Program-made: the position numbers and the translations under genes
Source of the DNA: Sphaerothrix epifaneia
GTDB taxonomy: Bacteria; Cyanobacteriota; Cyanobacteriia; Phormidesmidales; Phormidesmidaceae
DNA length: 64,000 bases
NCBI RefSeq assembly: GCF_042788235.1
Contig: NZ_JBHZOL010000008.1
Span: 1 to 64,000, forward strand
Reading direction: 5' to 3'
Shown here: one piece after another, positions 7,819 through 16,448 of the stretch
How the letters are laid out: every line of letters begins with the position of its first letter
Numbering within the stretch: the first letter of the stretch is position 1
Notes under the pieces: generated by a model
Told to the model about the DNA's origin: nothing
Database searches by the model: none
Seen by the model: only the letters and a program-made list of their open reading frames with translations

Positions 7819-8370
7819 TTACTCGGTAGCGATCGCTGTTACGCTCACCGTATCCCCTACTTCTAAGCCCAGTTCGGCGGCTCGTCCACTGCGCAGTTCA
7901 ATTACCTGATCAATAATGACGCGACCCGGCCCGTAAGTTGGACAAGGCTCACTGCTACAGGGGGGAACTTCGGCAGCGATCGCCTGCACCTCTCCCTGGC
8001 GAATAAACACCATATCCAGCGGCACGGGCACATTCTTCATCCAAAAGTTAGCGGGTCGAGGCGAACTAAACTGAAAAAGCATGCCCCGATCAGGCGGTAG
8101 CTCAGCCCGATACATCAAGCCTAGCGCCTGCTGCTGAGGGGTTTCTGCCACCTCTAACTGAATGATCTCGCCCTTAATTTCTGCCTGAGCCGTAATCGGT
8201 AGCACTTGACCTAGATCGCTCAAAAGTAATTGAGTCGGTTCCTCAATGGCAGACTCTGCCGTTTCGGCGGTATTTGCCGGAACAGGTTCAGCCGAAGTCA
8301 CAGGTTCAGAAGCAGAACAGCTCATGAGCAAAAAGCACAGCCCACACAGTATCCAGCGTACTTGAGTCAT
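7819..8370 (-). CDS. DUF192 family lipoprotein
   Basis: From the ATG at 8370 the protein has a short basic start, a hydrophobic segment and a lipobox LLMSCS, so it is probably a lipid-anchored exported protein; a frame start at 8418 would place 16 extra residues before the signal. After a Thr/Glu-rich linker (about 20-55) comes a DUF192 domain with LEVAETPQQQALGLMYRAELPPDRGMLFQF and the conserved FWMKNVPVPLDMVFI. DUF192 proteins are widespread, small and of unknown biochemical function. It follows the response regulator on the same strand by 56 nt and may share its transcript. Confidence 0.85.
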   Translation of the reverse strand: MTQVRWILCGLCFLLMSCSASEPVTSAEPVPANTAETAESAIEEPTQLLLSDLGQVLPITAQAEIKGEIIQLEVAETPQQQALGLMYRAELPPDRGMLFQFSSPRPANFWMKNVPVPLDMVFIRQGEVQAIAAEVPPCSSEPCPTYGPGRVIIDQVIELRSGRAAELGLEVGDTVSVTAIATE

Positions 8371-8426
8371 GGAAATCTGTCTCCAAAGAGATGACTGGGT
8401 CAAATGATGCAATTGCATTTTTATCT

Positions 8427-9122
8427 TTACGCCTCCCGCAAGACATAGCCTACACCCCGCACGGTTTGAATCAGGCGTTTTTCGTTTTCACCGTCAATTT
8501 TCAGCCGCAGGTAGCGAATATATACCTCAATCACATTCGATTCGCCCATAAAGTCGTAGCCCCAGACATTTTCTAAAATCTGTTCACGGGTTAAGACCTC
8601 ACGAGGATGCTCCATTAAATATTTGAGCAATTCAAATTCTTTCATCGTCAGGTCAATTACCCGTTCGTTACGGGTGGCGGTACGCGTCGCCAGATCCAGG
8701 GTTAGCTCAGCAAAGCGCAACCGCTCATTGCTAACTTCTTTAGGTTGCAGGTAAAGCTGTACCAGTTTGAGAAAATCTTCAGAGCGATAAGGCTTGAGAA
8801 AATAGTCATCAGCCCCCGACTCTAAACAGGCAATGCGATCGGCTAAAGCATCCTTAGCCATCATTAGCAACATGGGTACGCGCAGACCTTGCGATCGCAA
8901 ATGCTTGCACAAATCAATCCCCGATTCTCCCGCTAGCAGCCGATCGATGATGATGAGCGCTGGTTGAACGGATTGGGCTTGCGCTAGACCTGAGGCGGCA
9001 TCATAGCTCACAATCGTTTCGTAGCCAGACTCTTCTAAGTCGCTAGACAAACGGGCGGCTAATTCTTGATTCGCTTCTATCAAAAGCACCCGAGGGGCTG
9101 AATCTGTCGAAACCGTATTCAT
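8427..9122 (-). CDS. nblR: OmpR/PhoB-type response regulator with atypical receiver (NblR-like)
   Basis: About 231 residues from the ATG at 9122; an upstream frame extension to 9173 is less likely. The receiver (residues 11-122) keeps the acceptor Asp60 (ALIIID) and Lys110 (YFLKPY), but the acidic pair that normally binds Mg2+ reads Glu16-Ala17, and the conserved Thr/Ser is Met88 (LLMMAKD). The C-terminal winged helix (about 130-228) ends in the usual VRGVGYVLR. An incomplete phosphorylation pocket in an OmpR-type regulator is the hallmark reported for NblR, the regulator of phycobilisome breakdown under stress. Assignment to NblR rather than another OmpR paralogue is inference. Confidence 0.72.
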   Translation of the reverse strand: MNTVSTDSAPRVLLIEANQELAARLSSDLEESGYETIVSYDAASGLAQAQSVQPALIIIDRLLAGESGIDLCKHLRSQGLRVPMLLMMAKDALADRIACLESGADDYFLKPYRSEDFLKLVQLYLQPKEVSNERLRFAELTLDLATRTATRNERVIDLTMKEFELLKYLMEHPREVLTREQILENVWGYDFMGESNVIEVYIRYLRLKIDGENEKRLIQTVRGVGYVLREA

Positions 9123-9296
9123 CATCCACGACTCATAAAGATGAATGCCAAGGCATGGCCAAACTCGCAGCAATAGGGCTATTGCCTCAGCACAACCGCC
9201 GCTTGCATTACAGGGACGTTTTCAATCTAGCTTAGGTTGCCACCCCTGAACAGAGCGCTGCCGCCATTGGTGAACTGGCATTCCGCTTTACCAGGC

Positions 9297-10220
9297 TTAT
9301 GGCAACTCTACCGACGTCGGTTTAGCAATATGCGGTAGTCCCCATCCTAGCTTTTCTCTCAAAACGCGAAAAAATTCCGGGGGCTGTAAGCGAATGAATT
9401 TAGCCGAATAAGGCGATCGCTGCACTTTCACCCGATCGGTCGGTGAAACATAGCAGCCACCATTACCATCTACCACCATCACTAGCTGATCGGGGTTAGC
9501 AGAGGTAATAATGACAGGCTCAGTATCTGGAAAAACCAGCCCCCGCGACGCTAGCGAGTGAGGACAAATCGGAATCAGTTGCATCACTGGCACATTGGGC
9601 GTAATCACCGGGCCACCCGCTGAAAGCGAGTAAGCCGTCGAGCCAGTTGGAGTTGAAATAATAATGCCATCAGCCGCAATATCAACCGGAGCATGGCGAC
9701 CCACAGCCACCTCAAAATGACACATGCTGGTCAACGGTTCCCGGTGTAGCACCATTTCATTGAGACAGAGCGCCTCCCAAATCAGCGCTGAATCTTGAAA
9801 TAGCTGCACCGCCAGCATAGCCCGCTGCTCAATTTCGTAGTTATTGGCTAAAACCGCGTCTAGAGCAAATGGGAGCTGATTGATATAAGCTTCTGTCAGA
9901 AAGCCCATGTGCCCAGTATTGACCGTCAACAACGGAATGCCAGCCGGAGCCGTTTGCCGACACGCCGATAAAACCGTGCCATCACCACCTAACACCACGG
10001 CAAAGGCCATTTCTTCGTCAAAATGGGGCGGTACCAGGCTATCAATAGAGGTATGGCAGATGGGATGAGCAGGATCTGAATAGCCTAATAGGCCGCCGAC
10101 ACCTGTCGCCGTGACAACTTCATAGCCATGAGACGATAGCTTGTCTTGAAGATCTTCAGCGACTTGACAGGCTGCAGGCTTAATGTCGTTATAAATAATG
10201 CCAACTTTGGGCACGCGCAA
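9297..10220 (-). CDS. nadK: NAD kinase
   Basis: ATP/polyphosphate-dependent NAD kinase producing NADP+, 307 residues, cytoplasmic. The catalytic GGDGT motif is at 78-82 (Asp80), followed by LLTVNTGHMGFLTE. The second conserved segment contains ADGIIISTPTGSTAYSLSAGGPV and the C-terminal part has LVMVVDGNG. Cyanobacteria usually carry two NAD kinases, and which paralogue this is cannot be told here. It lies upstream of the response regulator on the same strand with a 174-nt gap, so separate promoters are likely. Confidence 0.94.
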   Translation of the reverse strand: MRVPKVGIIYNDIKPAACQVAEDLQDKLSSHGYEVVTATGVGGLLGYSDPAHPICHTSIDSLVPPHFDEEMAFAVVLGGDGTVLSACRQTAPAGIPLLTVNTGHMGFLTEAYINQLPFALDAVLANNYEIEQRAMLAVQLFQDSALIWEALCLNEMVLHREPLTSMCHFEVAVGRHAPVDIAADGIIISTPTGSTAYSLSAGGPVITPNVPVMQLIPICPHSLASRGLVFPDTEPVIITSANPDQLVMVVDGNGGCYVSPTDRVKVQRSPYSAKFIRLQPPEFFRVLREKLGWGLPHIAKPTSVELP

Positions 10221-10575
10221 ATTCCAACCAGAAATCTCAACGCTTTAAGAACAGAGCCACACCCGACTTCCTCGTAGGAGGCAACGTTGACAAAATCTGC
10301 TGCTGGCAATTTTGTCGAACGGGATCAGATGAATGCGTCCTTCCCCATAGGCTACCGCCTTTGAGGGCTATTTGAATAGAGTCTTGTGAGAGACAAGGGT
10401 AAAAAAATCTGCCTGATGGCGGGTCTTCTCTCCCTTTTTAGGGCAAAGGCTAGATCTCTAGCCCAGCATATCGTTATCTTAGCTAGTAAGCACGCTCCAG
10501 TCACCTCCGGCTGCAGGTTCAGCCAGGTTTGAGGAAGGGCGTTCCCTTTATGCTCCAAAGCTACCGCTATTTGCC
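10221..10575. other. Divergent intergenic region (nadK / DUF3146)
   Basis: About 355 bases shared by two divergent genes, so promoters for both are expected. A small inverted repeat GGCTAG...CTAGCC lies near 10448-10463. Open frames here on the minus strand resemble nothing known and are not called. Confidence 0.45.
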
Positions 10576-10839
10576 GTGACCCGTCAGCGCCTTCCTCAAA
10601 CAACTGCTTATGTTCGTATTACTCATCAGTCTTGGCAGCACGGCAAGATTGAAGGAGAAGTGAGAGCCAACAACTATGAATGGCAATTTAAATGGCGCTT
10701 TCGGCAGGGCGCGCTTACGGTTGAACCTTCTCTCGGTAGAGCTTTGATTAGAGAACCGCTCAATCGTTTTTTAGAACAGTGCGACTATCAGCTAGAGCCA
10801 GGGGGCGATTACTCGTTTACAATTCGGGCGCAGATTTAG
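10576..10839 (+). CDS. DUF3146 family protein
   Basis: An 87-residue protein matching by eye the cyanobacterial DUF3146 family: LPQTTAYVRITHQSWQ, GEVRANNYEWQFKWRF, GRALIREPLNRFLEQ and LEPGGDYSFTIRA. The start codon is GTG; the only nearby ATG is out of frame. No signal peptide or membrane segment. The 3' end overlaps the convergent YqgF-like gene by 4 nt. Function unknown. Confidence 0.85.
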   Translation: MTRQRLPQTTAYVRITHQSWQHGKIEGEVRANNYEWQFKWRFRQGALTVEPSLGRALIREPLNRFLEQCDYQLEPGGDYSFTIRAQI

Positions 10840-11339
10840 CGAGTCAGCCGATTAAGATAGCGCTCAATCAGCAAAATGGCGACAATATCGTCAATGGGGC
10901 CAGGGGGGGTTCGCAGGCCGTGGGGCAAAAGCCGCTGGAGTCCTTTAGGGGGATGGATTTGCCAGTAGCGATCGCGGGCTTCTAAGCTACTATTGCGTTC
11001 GTCAACCATAATCACGCGAGGAGAGTTAGGCAAGGCAACCAATTGTTGACGCCAGGTTTTGGCGGTTGTTTGATCGCCCAAGACAATAGTTGAAATTGGA
11101 AAGATCTGCTGTAAAGCTTGAATCCGCTCAAGGGCTACCGGAGCGGCTAGCACTTCTCGGTGACGCAAAATGCGATCGACCCCCATAATGGCAATACCGC
11201 ATTTGTCTCGCCCTGGATCAAAGCCTAAAATTACGGGCTGTCGTAGATTAGTCTCAGCAGGTAGCACAGAGTCTGGCCTCTCTGGAGCATAGGGCAGGGA
11301 TGCTGACTGACATCCTGGCTTTATTTTGCACTGAAACAT
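10836..11339 (-). CDS. YqgF/RuvX-like nuclease (putative pre-16S rRNA processing)
   Basis: A 167-residue RNase H-fold protein. The N-terminal motif ILGFDPGRDKCGIAIM (Asp41) is the YqgF/RuvC-type first catalytic strand, IVLGDQTTAKTW follows, and VDERNSSLEAR carries the second acidic position, with a C-terminal IDDIVAILLIERYL. Bacterial YqgF (RuvX) matures the 5' end of 16S rRNA. This cyanobacterial form is diverged and has a 35-residue N-terminal extension, so another nucleic-acid role is possible. The stop overlaps that of DUF3146 on the other strand by 4 nt. Confidence 0.8.
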   Translation of the reverse strand: MFQCKIKPGCQSASLPYAPERPDSVLPAETNLRQPVILGFDPGRDKCGIAIMGVDRILRHREVLAAPVALERIQALQQIFPISTIVLGDQTTAKTWRQQLVALPNSPRVIMVDERNSSLEARDRYWQIHPPKGLQRLLPHGLRTPPGPIDDIVAILLIERYLNRLTR

Positions 11340-11421
11340 TAAAAATCATGAGGTTTAGAGATTTTAAGTGCGATCGCGCCTATTTTTTGCTAGAACTACG
11401 TGTTACAGTGCTATAGTTAGT

Positions 11422-11435
11422 GGTACATTTGTACG
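11422..11435. promoter_or_regulatory. LexA-like operator upstream of smc
   Basis: GGTACATTTGTACG fits the motif recalled for cyanobacterial LexA (RGTAC-N3-DGTWCB), and its core GTACA-TT-TGTAC is a perfect palindrome. It ends 22 nt before the GTG start of smc, a position suited to a repressor. Recognition is by pattern only; LexA in cyanobacteria is not always a DNA-damage regulator. Confidence 0.5.
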
Positions 11436-11457
11436 CACTGCGGAAACCAGCTAGCCA

Positions 11458-14400
11458 GTGCATATCAAAAGCGTCGAACTGTCTCATTTCAAATCTTTCG
11501 GTGGCACGACCAAGATTCCGTTGTTGCCAGGGTTTACCGTGGTTTCGGGGCCAAACGGGTCAGGGAAGTCAAATATTTTAGATGCACTGCTGTTTGCCCT
11601 GGGTTTATCTAGCTCAAAAGGCATGCGAGCCGAGCGCTTACCCGATTTAGTCAATCAAAATCACAGCAGCCGTCGCTCTACCGCCGAAGCCAGCGTAACG
11701 GCCACCTTTGACATTGGCGATGTGGTGGAACTGCTGGCGCAAGCAGCAGACTTAGACGCCGATAACGCCGACAGTAACGGCCATGAGGAAGCCGCCACCA
11801 AAATTGTGCCTTTGCCAACCACCTCAGAATGGAGCGTAACCCGCCGCCTGCGCGTTACCGCTCAAGGCACTTATACCTCAAACTATTACATCAACGGCGA
11901 AGCCTGTACGCTTAGTCAACTGCACGAGCAGCTACAGCGCTTTCGCATTTATCCCGAAGGTTATAACGTCGTTCTGCAAGGCGATGTCACCAGCATTATT
12001 TCCATGAATCCGCGAGAGCGACGAGAAATCATTGATGAGCTAGCAGGCGTAGCCGCTTTCGATCGCAAAATTGAACAGGCTAAGCAAAAGCTAGACGCTG
12101 TTAAAGATCGCGAGGAGCGGTTTCATATTGTTGAGCGAGAGCTGAATGTCCAGCTAGAGCGACTGGCTCAAGATCGGCAGAAAGCCGAAAAATATCAGCA
12201 GCTCAAAGCCAAACTGCAAGAACGGCTACTTTGGGAGACGGTGTTGGGCTGGCAGCAGCAGCAGCAGCAAATTCAGCAGCTTTCAGCCCAAATTGAGCAG
12301 GGCGATCGCCAGCAGATCGCCCTAACCAAAGAAATTGCAGCGCTGCAGCAAACGATTGAACAAGCCACTTCAGCCCTGAGCGCCTTAAACGACCGGGTCA
12401 AAGCGCTAGGAGAAGAAGATCATTTAGCGCTACAGTCTACGCTGGCAACACAAGAAGCCGAGCGCCGCCAACTGCAGCGGCAAGCCACCGATTTACGCAC
12501 TGCCAGCCAAACCGTACACGAACAGATTGCGCAGGCTCAAGCCACCGTGCAAACCTCGCTAGCGGCGCTGGCTGAAACTGAGCAACAGCTCACCCAGTCT
12601 TTACAGCAAGAGCTAGCCCAGCAACAGCAAACCCTAGCAACCGCCCAAAGCGAACTAGAACAGCGACGAGCCGCTACTGACGCCATCGCCAATGCCTCGC
12701 AAGCCTGGGTGCAAGCCCAAGCTGAACACCGTCATCAGCTAGACACGCTGCAACAGCAGCTTGCGCCCAAACAAGCCCAGCAGGTGCGGCTGCAAGAACG
12801 GTTACAGCAGCTAACTCAGCAACAGCAGCAGCAAAGCGAAACGCTGCGATCGCTAGCTCAGGCCATTGCCGCTGCCAGTATCGATCAGCCACTAGCAGCA
12901 GAACAAGCCACTGCCCAGCAGCAAGTACAAAACCTAGCCCAAGCCGTCGCCGCTACCGAACAGGAATTGCAAGTGCAGCAAGAAACTCGCGATCGCCTGC
13001 TGCAAGAACAGCGCGACAAACAGCGCCAACTCGACAAGCTCGAAGCCCAAGCCCAAGCCCTGCAAGAAACCCAGGGCACCCAGGCCACCAAAGTCTTACT
13101 CAATGAAAATCTACCTGGGGTTTGTGGCTTGGTTGCTCAGCTTGGTCGCGTTGAGCCGCGCTATCAGTTGGCACTAGAAATTGCGGCGGGTAGCCGTTTG
13201 GGGTACCTGGTGGTTGAGGATGATCGTACCGCTGCTGCTGGAATTGAATTGCTCAAGCGCAGACGGGCAGGACGGGCTACTTTTTTGCCCCTCAACGCTA
13301 TTCGGGTACCGCGTTTTAGCCCTATGCCTGAGTGGAAGCGGCCAGAAGGCATGGTGGACTATGCGATGAACCTGATCGACTGTGAACCGGCCTATCAAGA
13401 CGTGTTTAATTACGTCTTTGGCAATACGGTGGTGTTTGAGCAGTTGGCCGCCGCCCGCCGCCACTTAGGCCAGTTTCGCATGGTCACCCTAGAAGGTGAA
13501 CTGTTAGAAACCAGCGGCGCTATGACCGGAGGCAGTATGCTGAGCCGCCAAGGACGGCTGCACTTTGGCACTGTAGAAGCGGCGGAATCTGCCGAAGCGA
13601 TCGCCCTACGCGATCGCCTGCAAGCCATCGAGCAAATCTTGCAGCGCTGTGAACAAAGCCTGGGGCAAGCTCAGCAAACCCTACAGCAAAATTCTCAAGC
13701 CTTAATAGAGGCCAAACAGCATTATCGCGAACGGCAGCTACAGATTGCCCAAGCGCAGCAGCAACTCCAGCAGTTACAGCAGCAACAAGCCACCCTTCAA
13801 CAGCAGCAGCAAAAGACTCAGCAAGAGCTAGCTACCAGCCAAACCCAGCTACAAACCTTAGCCCAAGAAATGCCGACGTTAGAGCAGCAAATAGTGGCTC
13901 AGCGAGAAGCCTTGGCAGAGCTTGAGCAATCTCAAACCCATAGCGAATGGCAGGCTGCTCAAGCCCAGGTGCGTCAGTTGGAAACTCATCTAGCAGCTTG
14001 CCAGCAGGCCGTCAGATCAACGGAGCAACGGCAACAATTCTTGCAAACTGAACAGCAGCGTCTGCAAGAAAAGCTCCAGCAAAGCCAGCACCAAATTCAT
14101 GCCTATCGGCAGCAGCAGCAAGCCCAGATTAATCAACAGACAGCCTTAGCTGAGCAGCAAGCGGCGTTAGATAGCCAAATTATGCGAACTCGCTCAGAGC
14201 TAGCAGAACTAGATAAAGTGTTAGCCACTGAACGAGCCAACCGCGATCGCGCCGAACGGCAGCTCAAACAGCAACAGGTAGACCTTCAGCAGCTCGACTG
14301 GCAGCGCCAAAAGCTACAAGAGGTACAGCAAGAACGACGCCAGCAACAGCAAGAACGACAACAAGCCCTGACGGCTCAAGCGGCTGAACTGCCCGACCCG

Positions 14401-15087
14401 CCACCCGAAATTCCGCCTGACACTGACCTAGAAAAACTGAAACAGCAAGTGCGATCGCTGCAGAAGCGTCTAGAAGCGATGGAGCCAGTTAACATGCTGG
14501 CACTTGAAGAACACAACCGCACCCAAGAACGCCTAGACGAACTCACTCAAAAACTGACAACCCTCGCCGAAGAACGCACCGAACTGCTGCTGCGCATCGA
14601 AAACTTCACAACCTTACGCTGCAAAGCCTTTAAAGAAGCCTTTACTGCCGTCAACAAAAACTTTCAGGCCATCTTTGCCGAACTTTCCGATGGCGATGGT
14701 CACCTGCAGCTTGACGACCCGCAAGATCCGTTCAACGGGGGGTTAAATCTCGTGGCTCATCCTAAAGGTAAACCCGTGCGGCGATTAGCGTCTATGTCAG
14801 GGGGCGAAAAATCCTTGACGGCTCTGAGCTTTATTTTTGCTCTACAGCGCTATCGCCCTTCACCGTTTTATGCCTTTGATGAAGTCGATATGTTCCTTGA
14901 CGGAGCAAACGTAGAGCGATTAGCTAGAATGATCAAACATCAGGCTCAGCAGGCTCAGTTTATTGTAGTGAGTTTGCGGCGTCCGATGATCGAATCGTCA
15001 GAACGTACAATTGGGGTAACTCAGGCCAGAGGTGCCTATACCCAAGTTTTGGGGCTAAACCTTGAACCAAAGAGTGCTTCAATGTAG
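11458..15087 (+). CDS. smc: Chromosome segregation protein SMC
   Basis: A 1209-residue SMC ATPase that organises and condenses the chromosome with ScpA/ScpB. The start is GTG, giving the family-typical MHIKSVELSHFKSFGG. Walker A GPNGSGKSN is at 31-39. Two very long glutamine-rich coiled coils (about 185-540 and 700-1010) flank the hinge (about 550-695), which ends ETSGAMTGGSML. The C-terminal head has the ABC signature SMSGGEKSL at about 1112-1120 and the Walker B/D-loop segment FYAFDEVDMFLD. The coiled coils are unusually rich in CAG/CAA runs. A LexA-like palindrome lies just upstream; the downstream PRC-barrel gene has its own putative operator. Confidence 0.97.
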   Translation: MHIKSVELSHFKSFGGTTKIPLLPGFTVVSGPNGSGKSNILDALLFALGLSSSKGMRAERLPDLVNQNHSSRRSTAEASVTATFDIGDVVELLAQAADLDADNADSNGHEEAATKIVPLPTTSEWSVTRRLRVTAQGTYTSNYYINGEACTLSQLHEQLQRFRIYPEGYNVVLQGDVTSIISMNPRERREIIDELAGVAAFDRKIEQAKQKLDAVKDREERFHIVERELNVQLERLAQDRQKAEKYQQLKAKLQERLLWETVLGWQQQQQQIQQLSAQIEQGDRQQIALTKEIAALQQTIEQATSALSALNDRVKALGEEDHLALQSTLATQEAERRQLQRQATDLRTASQTVHEQIAQAQATVQTSLAALAETEQQLTQSLQQELAQQQQTLATAQSELEQRRAATDAIANASQAWVQAQAEHRHQLDTLQQQLAPKQAQQVRLQERLQQLTQQQQQQSETLRSLAQAIAAASIDQPLAAEQATAQQQVQNLAQAVAATEQELQVQQETRDRLLQEQRDKQRQLDKLEAQAQALQETQGTQATKVLLNENLPGVCGLVAQLGRVEPRYQLALEIAAGSRLGYLVVEDDRTAAAGIELLKRRRAGRATFLPLNAIRVPRFSPMPEWKRPEGMVDYAMNLIDCEPAYQDVFNYVFGNTVVFEQLAAARRHLGQFRMVTLEGELLETSGAMTGGSMLSRQGRLHFGTVEAAESAEAIALRDRLQAIEQILQRCEQSLGQAQQTLQQNSQALIEAKQHYRERQLQIAQAQQQLQQLQQQQATLQQQQQKTQQELATSQTQLQTLAQEMPTLEQQIVAQREALAELEQSQTHSEWQAAQAQVRQLETHLAACQQAVRSTEQRQQFLQTEQQRLQEKLQQSQHQIHAYRQQQQAQINQQTALAEQQAALDSQIMRTRSELAELDKVLATERANRDRAERQLKQQQVDLQQLDWQRQKLQEVQQERRQQQQERQQALTAQAAELPDPPPEIPPDTDLEKLKQQVRSLQKRLEAMEPVNMLALEEHNRTQERLDELTQKLTTLAEERTELLLRIENFTTLRCKAFKEAFTAVNKNFQAIFAELSDGDGHLQLDDPQDPFNGGLNLVAHPKGKPVRRLASMSGGEKSLTALSFIFALQRYRPSPFYAFDEVDMFLDGANVERLARMIKHQAQQAQFIVVSLRRPMIESSERTIGVTQARGAYTQVLGLNLEPKSASM

Positions 15088-15115
15088 TTCTGTTAACTTA
15101 TTGTAATCCTCGGTA

Positions 15116-15145
15116 AGATGTACATCTAAGTACGTAGATGTACAT
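15116..15145 (+). promoter_or_regulatory. 10-bp-phased GTAC palindrome array
   Basis: Between smc and the PRC-barrel gene the tetramer GTAC occurs at 15120, 15130 and 15140, exactly one helical turn apart. The outer copies lie in the repeated block AGATGTACAT (15116-15125 and 15136-15145), the first of which extends to a 12-nt perfect palindrome AGATGTACATCT. The array ends 26 nt before the PRC-barrel ATG. This looks like an operator for a cooperatively bound dimer; the protein is unknown. Confidence 0.45.
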
Positions 15146-15171
15146 GCCCCGATTCGAGATTGGGACTCGAC

Positions 15172-16125
15172 ATGACTTTTGAACAAAGCCGATTACGCTC
15201 TGATCTATTAGGTACGCAGGTAATTACCCGCAATGACGGCAAGCGCCTTGGCGTTGTCAGCCAGCTATGGGTAGATGTCGATCGCGGTGAAGTAGTGGCG
15301 CTAGGGTTGCGAGAAAACATTCTCTCTGGCGTAGTTTCTAGCACTGAGCAGGTGATGTTGCTCAGCAGCATTCGCCAAATCGGCGATGTCATTTTGGTCG
15401 ACGACGAGGATGCGGTCGAAGACGATATCAGCATCGCTCCCTACAGTACGCTGGTCAGATGTGAGGTGATTACCGAAGCGGGCGAATCGCTCGGTCGAGT
15501 CCGGGGATTTAAATTTGATGTCGTGACGGGCAAAATTGAATCTTTAGTGATTGCGTCGTTAGGGTTACCCCAAATTCCCGATCAGGTGGTCAGTACCTAC
15601 GAACTTCCCATTGATGAGATTGTTAGCAGCGGCCCTGATCGTTTGATCGTGTTTGAAGGTGCTGAAGAGAAGCTAGTACAGCTTACCGTGGGGATTTTAG
15701 AACGCTTGGGTATTGGCAGCCCACCCTGGGAGCGCGATGCTGAAGACGCCTACATTATGCCTGTCTCTACTTCAAACCAGTTGCCCTCTGGGCTAGAAAC
15801 CCCCGTTGAGCAGACGTTGCGAGAACGCCCCCCCGTTGTTGAAGAACGCTGGAGCGATGACGATTGGGGTGAACCTGAACCCGTACCGATGGAACCCTTG
15901 CCGCGTCAGGAAGCAAAACTAGAAGCTTACGCAGACGACTTTGAGGAAGATAACTGGAGCGATGCCACCCCGCCTCAAGATACCTACGCTGCTTATGCAG
16001 AGGATGAGGACGTTACCGGGGATATCTGGTCTGATGACGATGTACCCGAACCGTATGAAGCGCCGCCAGTAAACCTGCCTCAGAAGAAAAAAGTAACCGA
16101 ATACGAAGAAGAATTAGACTACTAA
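15172..16125 (+). CDS. Tandem PRC-barrel protein with acidic tail
   Basis: A 317-residue protein from the ATG at 15172; a TTG at 15160 would add four residues. Residues about 5-80 and 85-165 each fit a PRC-barrel domain (LLGTQVITRNDGKRLGVV and VRCEVITEAGESLGRVRG open the two units). The second half is a low-complexity acidic tail with three Trp-Ser-Asp motifs (RWSDDDWGE, NWSDATP, IWSDDDVPE) and many Pro/Glu. PRC-barrels occur in photosynthetic reaction-centre H subunits and in RimM; in cyanobacteria such proteins are uncharacterised. A phased GTAC array lies directly upstream. Confidence 0.82.
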   Translation: MTFEQSRLRSDLLGTQVITRNDGKRLGVVSQLWVDVDRGEVVALGLRENILSGVVSSTEQVMLLSSIRQIGDVILVDDEDAVEDDISIAPYSTLVRCEVITEAGESLGRVRGFKFDVVTGKIESLVIASLGLPQIPDQVVSTYELPIDEIVSSGPDRLIVFEGAEEKLVQLTVGILERLGIGSPPWERDAEDAYIMPVSTSNQLPSGLETPVEQTLRERPPVVEERWSDDDWGEPEPVPMEPLPRQEAKLEAYADDFEEDNWSDATPPQDTYAAYAEDEDVTGDIWSDDDVPEPYEAPPVNLPQKKKVTEYEEELDY

Positions 16126-16448
16126 GCAACTTGAGAGCTAGATGAGATGCCCCAGTCCCCTGGGGCTTACTTAAAAGCGGTTGATTAAGATTGGCATTCA
16201 TCCCTTAAAAACCTGGCAGGGCGATCGCTCCTTTAGGTGCCTTCATATCTACATCTGCGCCTTTGTTTTTTGAAGCAGTTCTTCACACACTTTGAAGGGT
16301 TTGGTGTTCTGCAGCTATTGAGCATTAAATTTCCAGTCTCAGCGATTATACTGAAAACCTACCCTGGTAGAGCCATAGAGCCGTTTATCATTCTCTGGCC
16401 GCGTTGAGCTTTTTTACCTTCTGCCTTATCTGCCTATAGCCTTGACCT
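16126..16448. other. Intergenic region with terminator
   Basis: About 320 bases. A hairpin at 16149-16166 ends the PRC-barrel transcript. The rest is A+T-rich and presumably carries the promoter of the following small gene. No other structure was seen. Confidence 0.45.
16149..16166 (+). terminator. Hairpin after PRC-barrel gene
   Basis: GCCCCAG (16149-16155) pairs with CTGGGGC (16160-16166) around TCCC. The tail TTACTT is only moderately T-rich, so termination may be weak. Confidence 0.5.
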
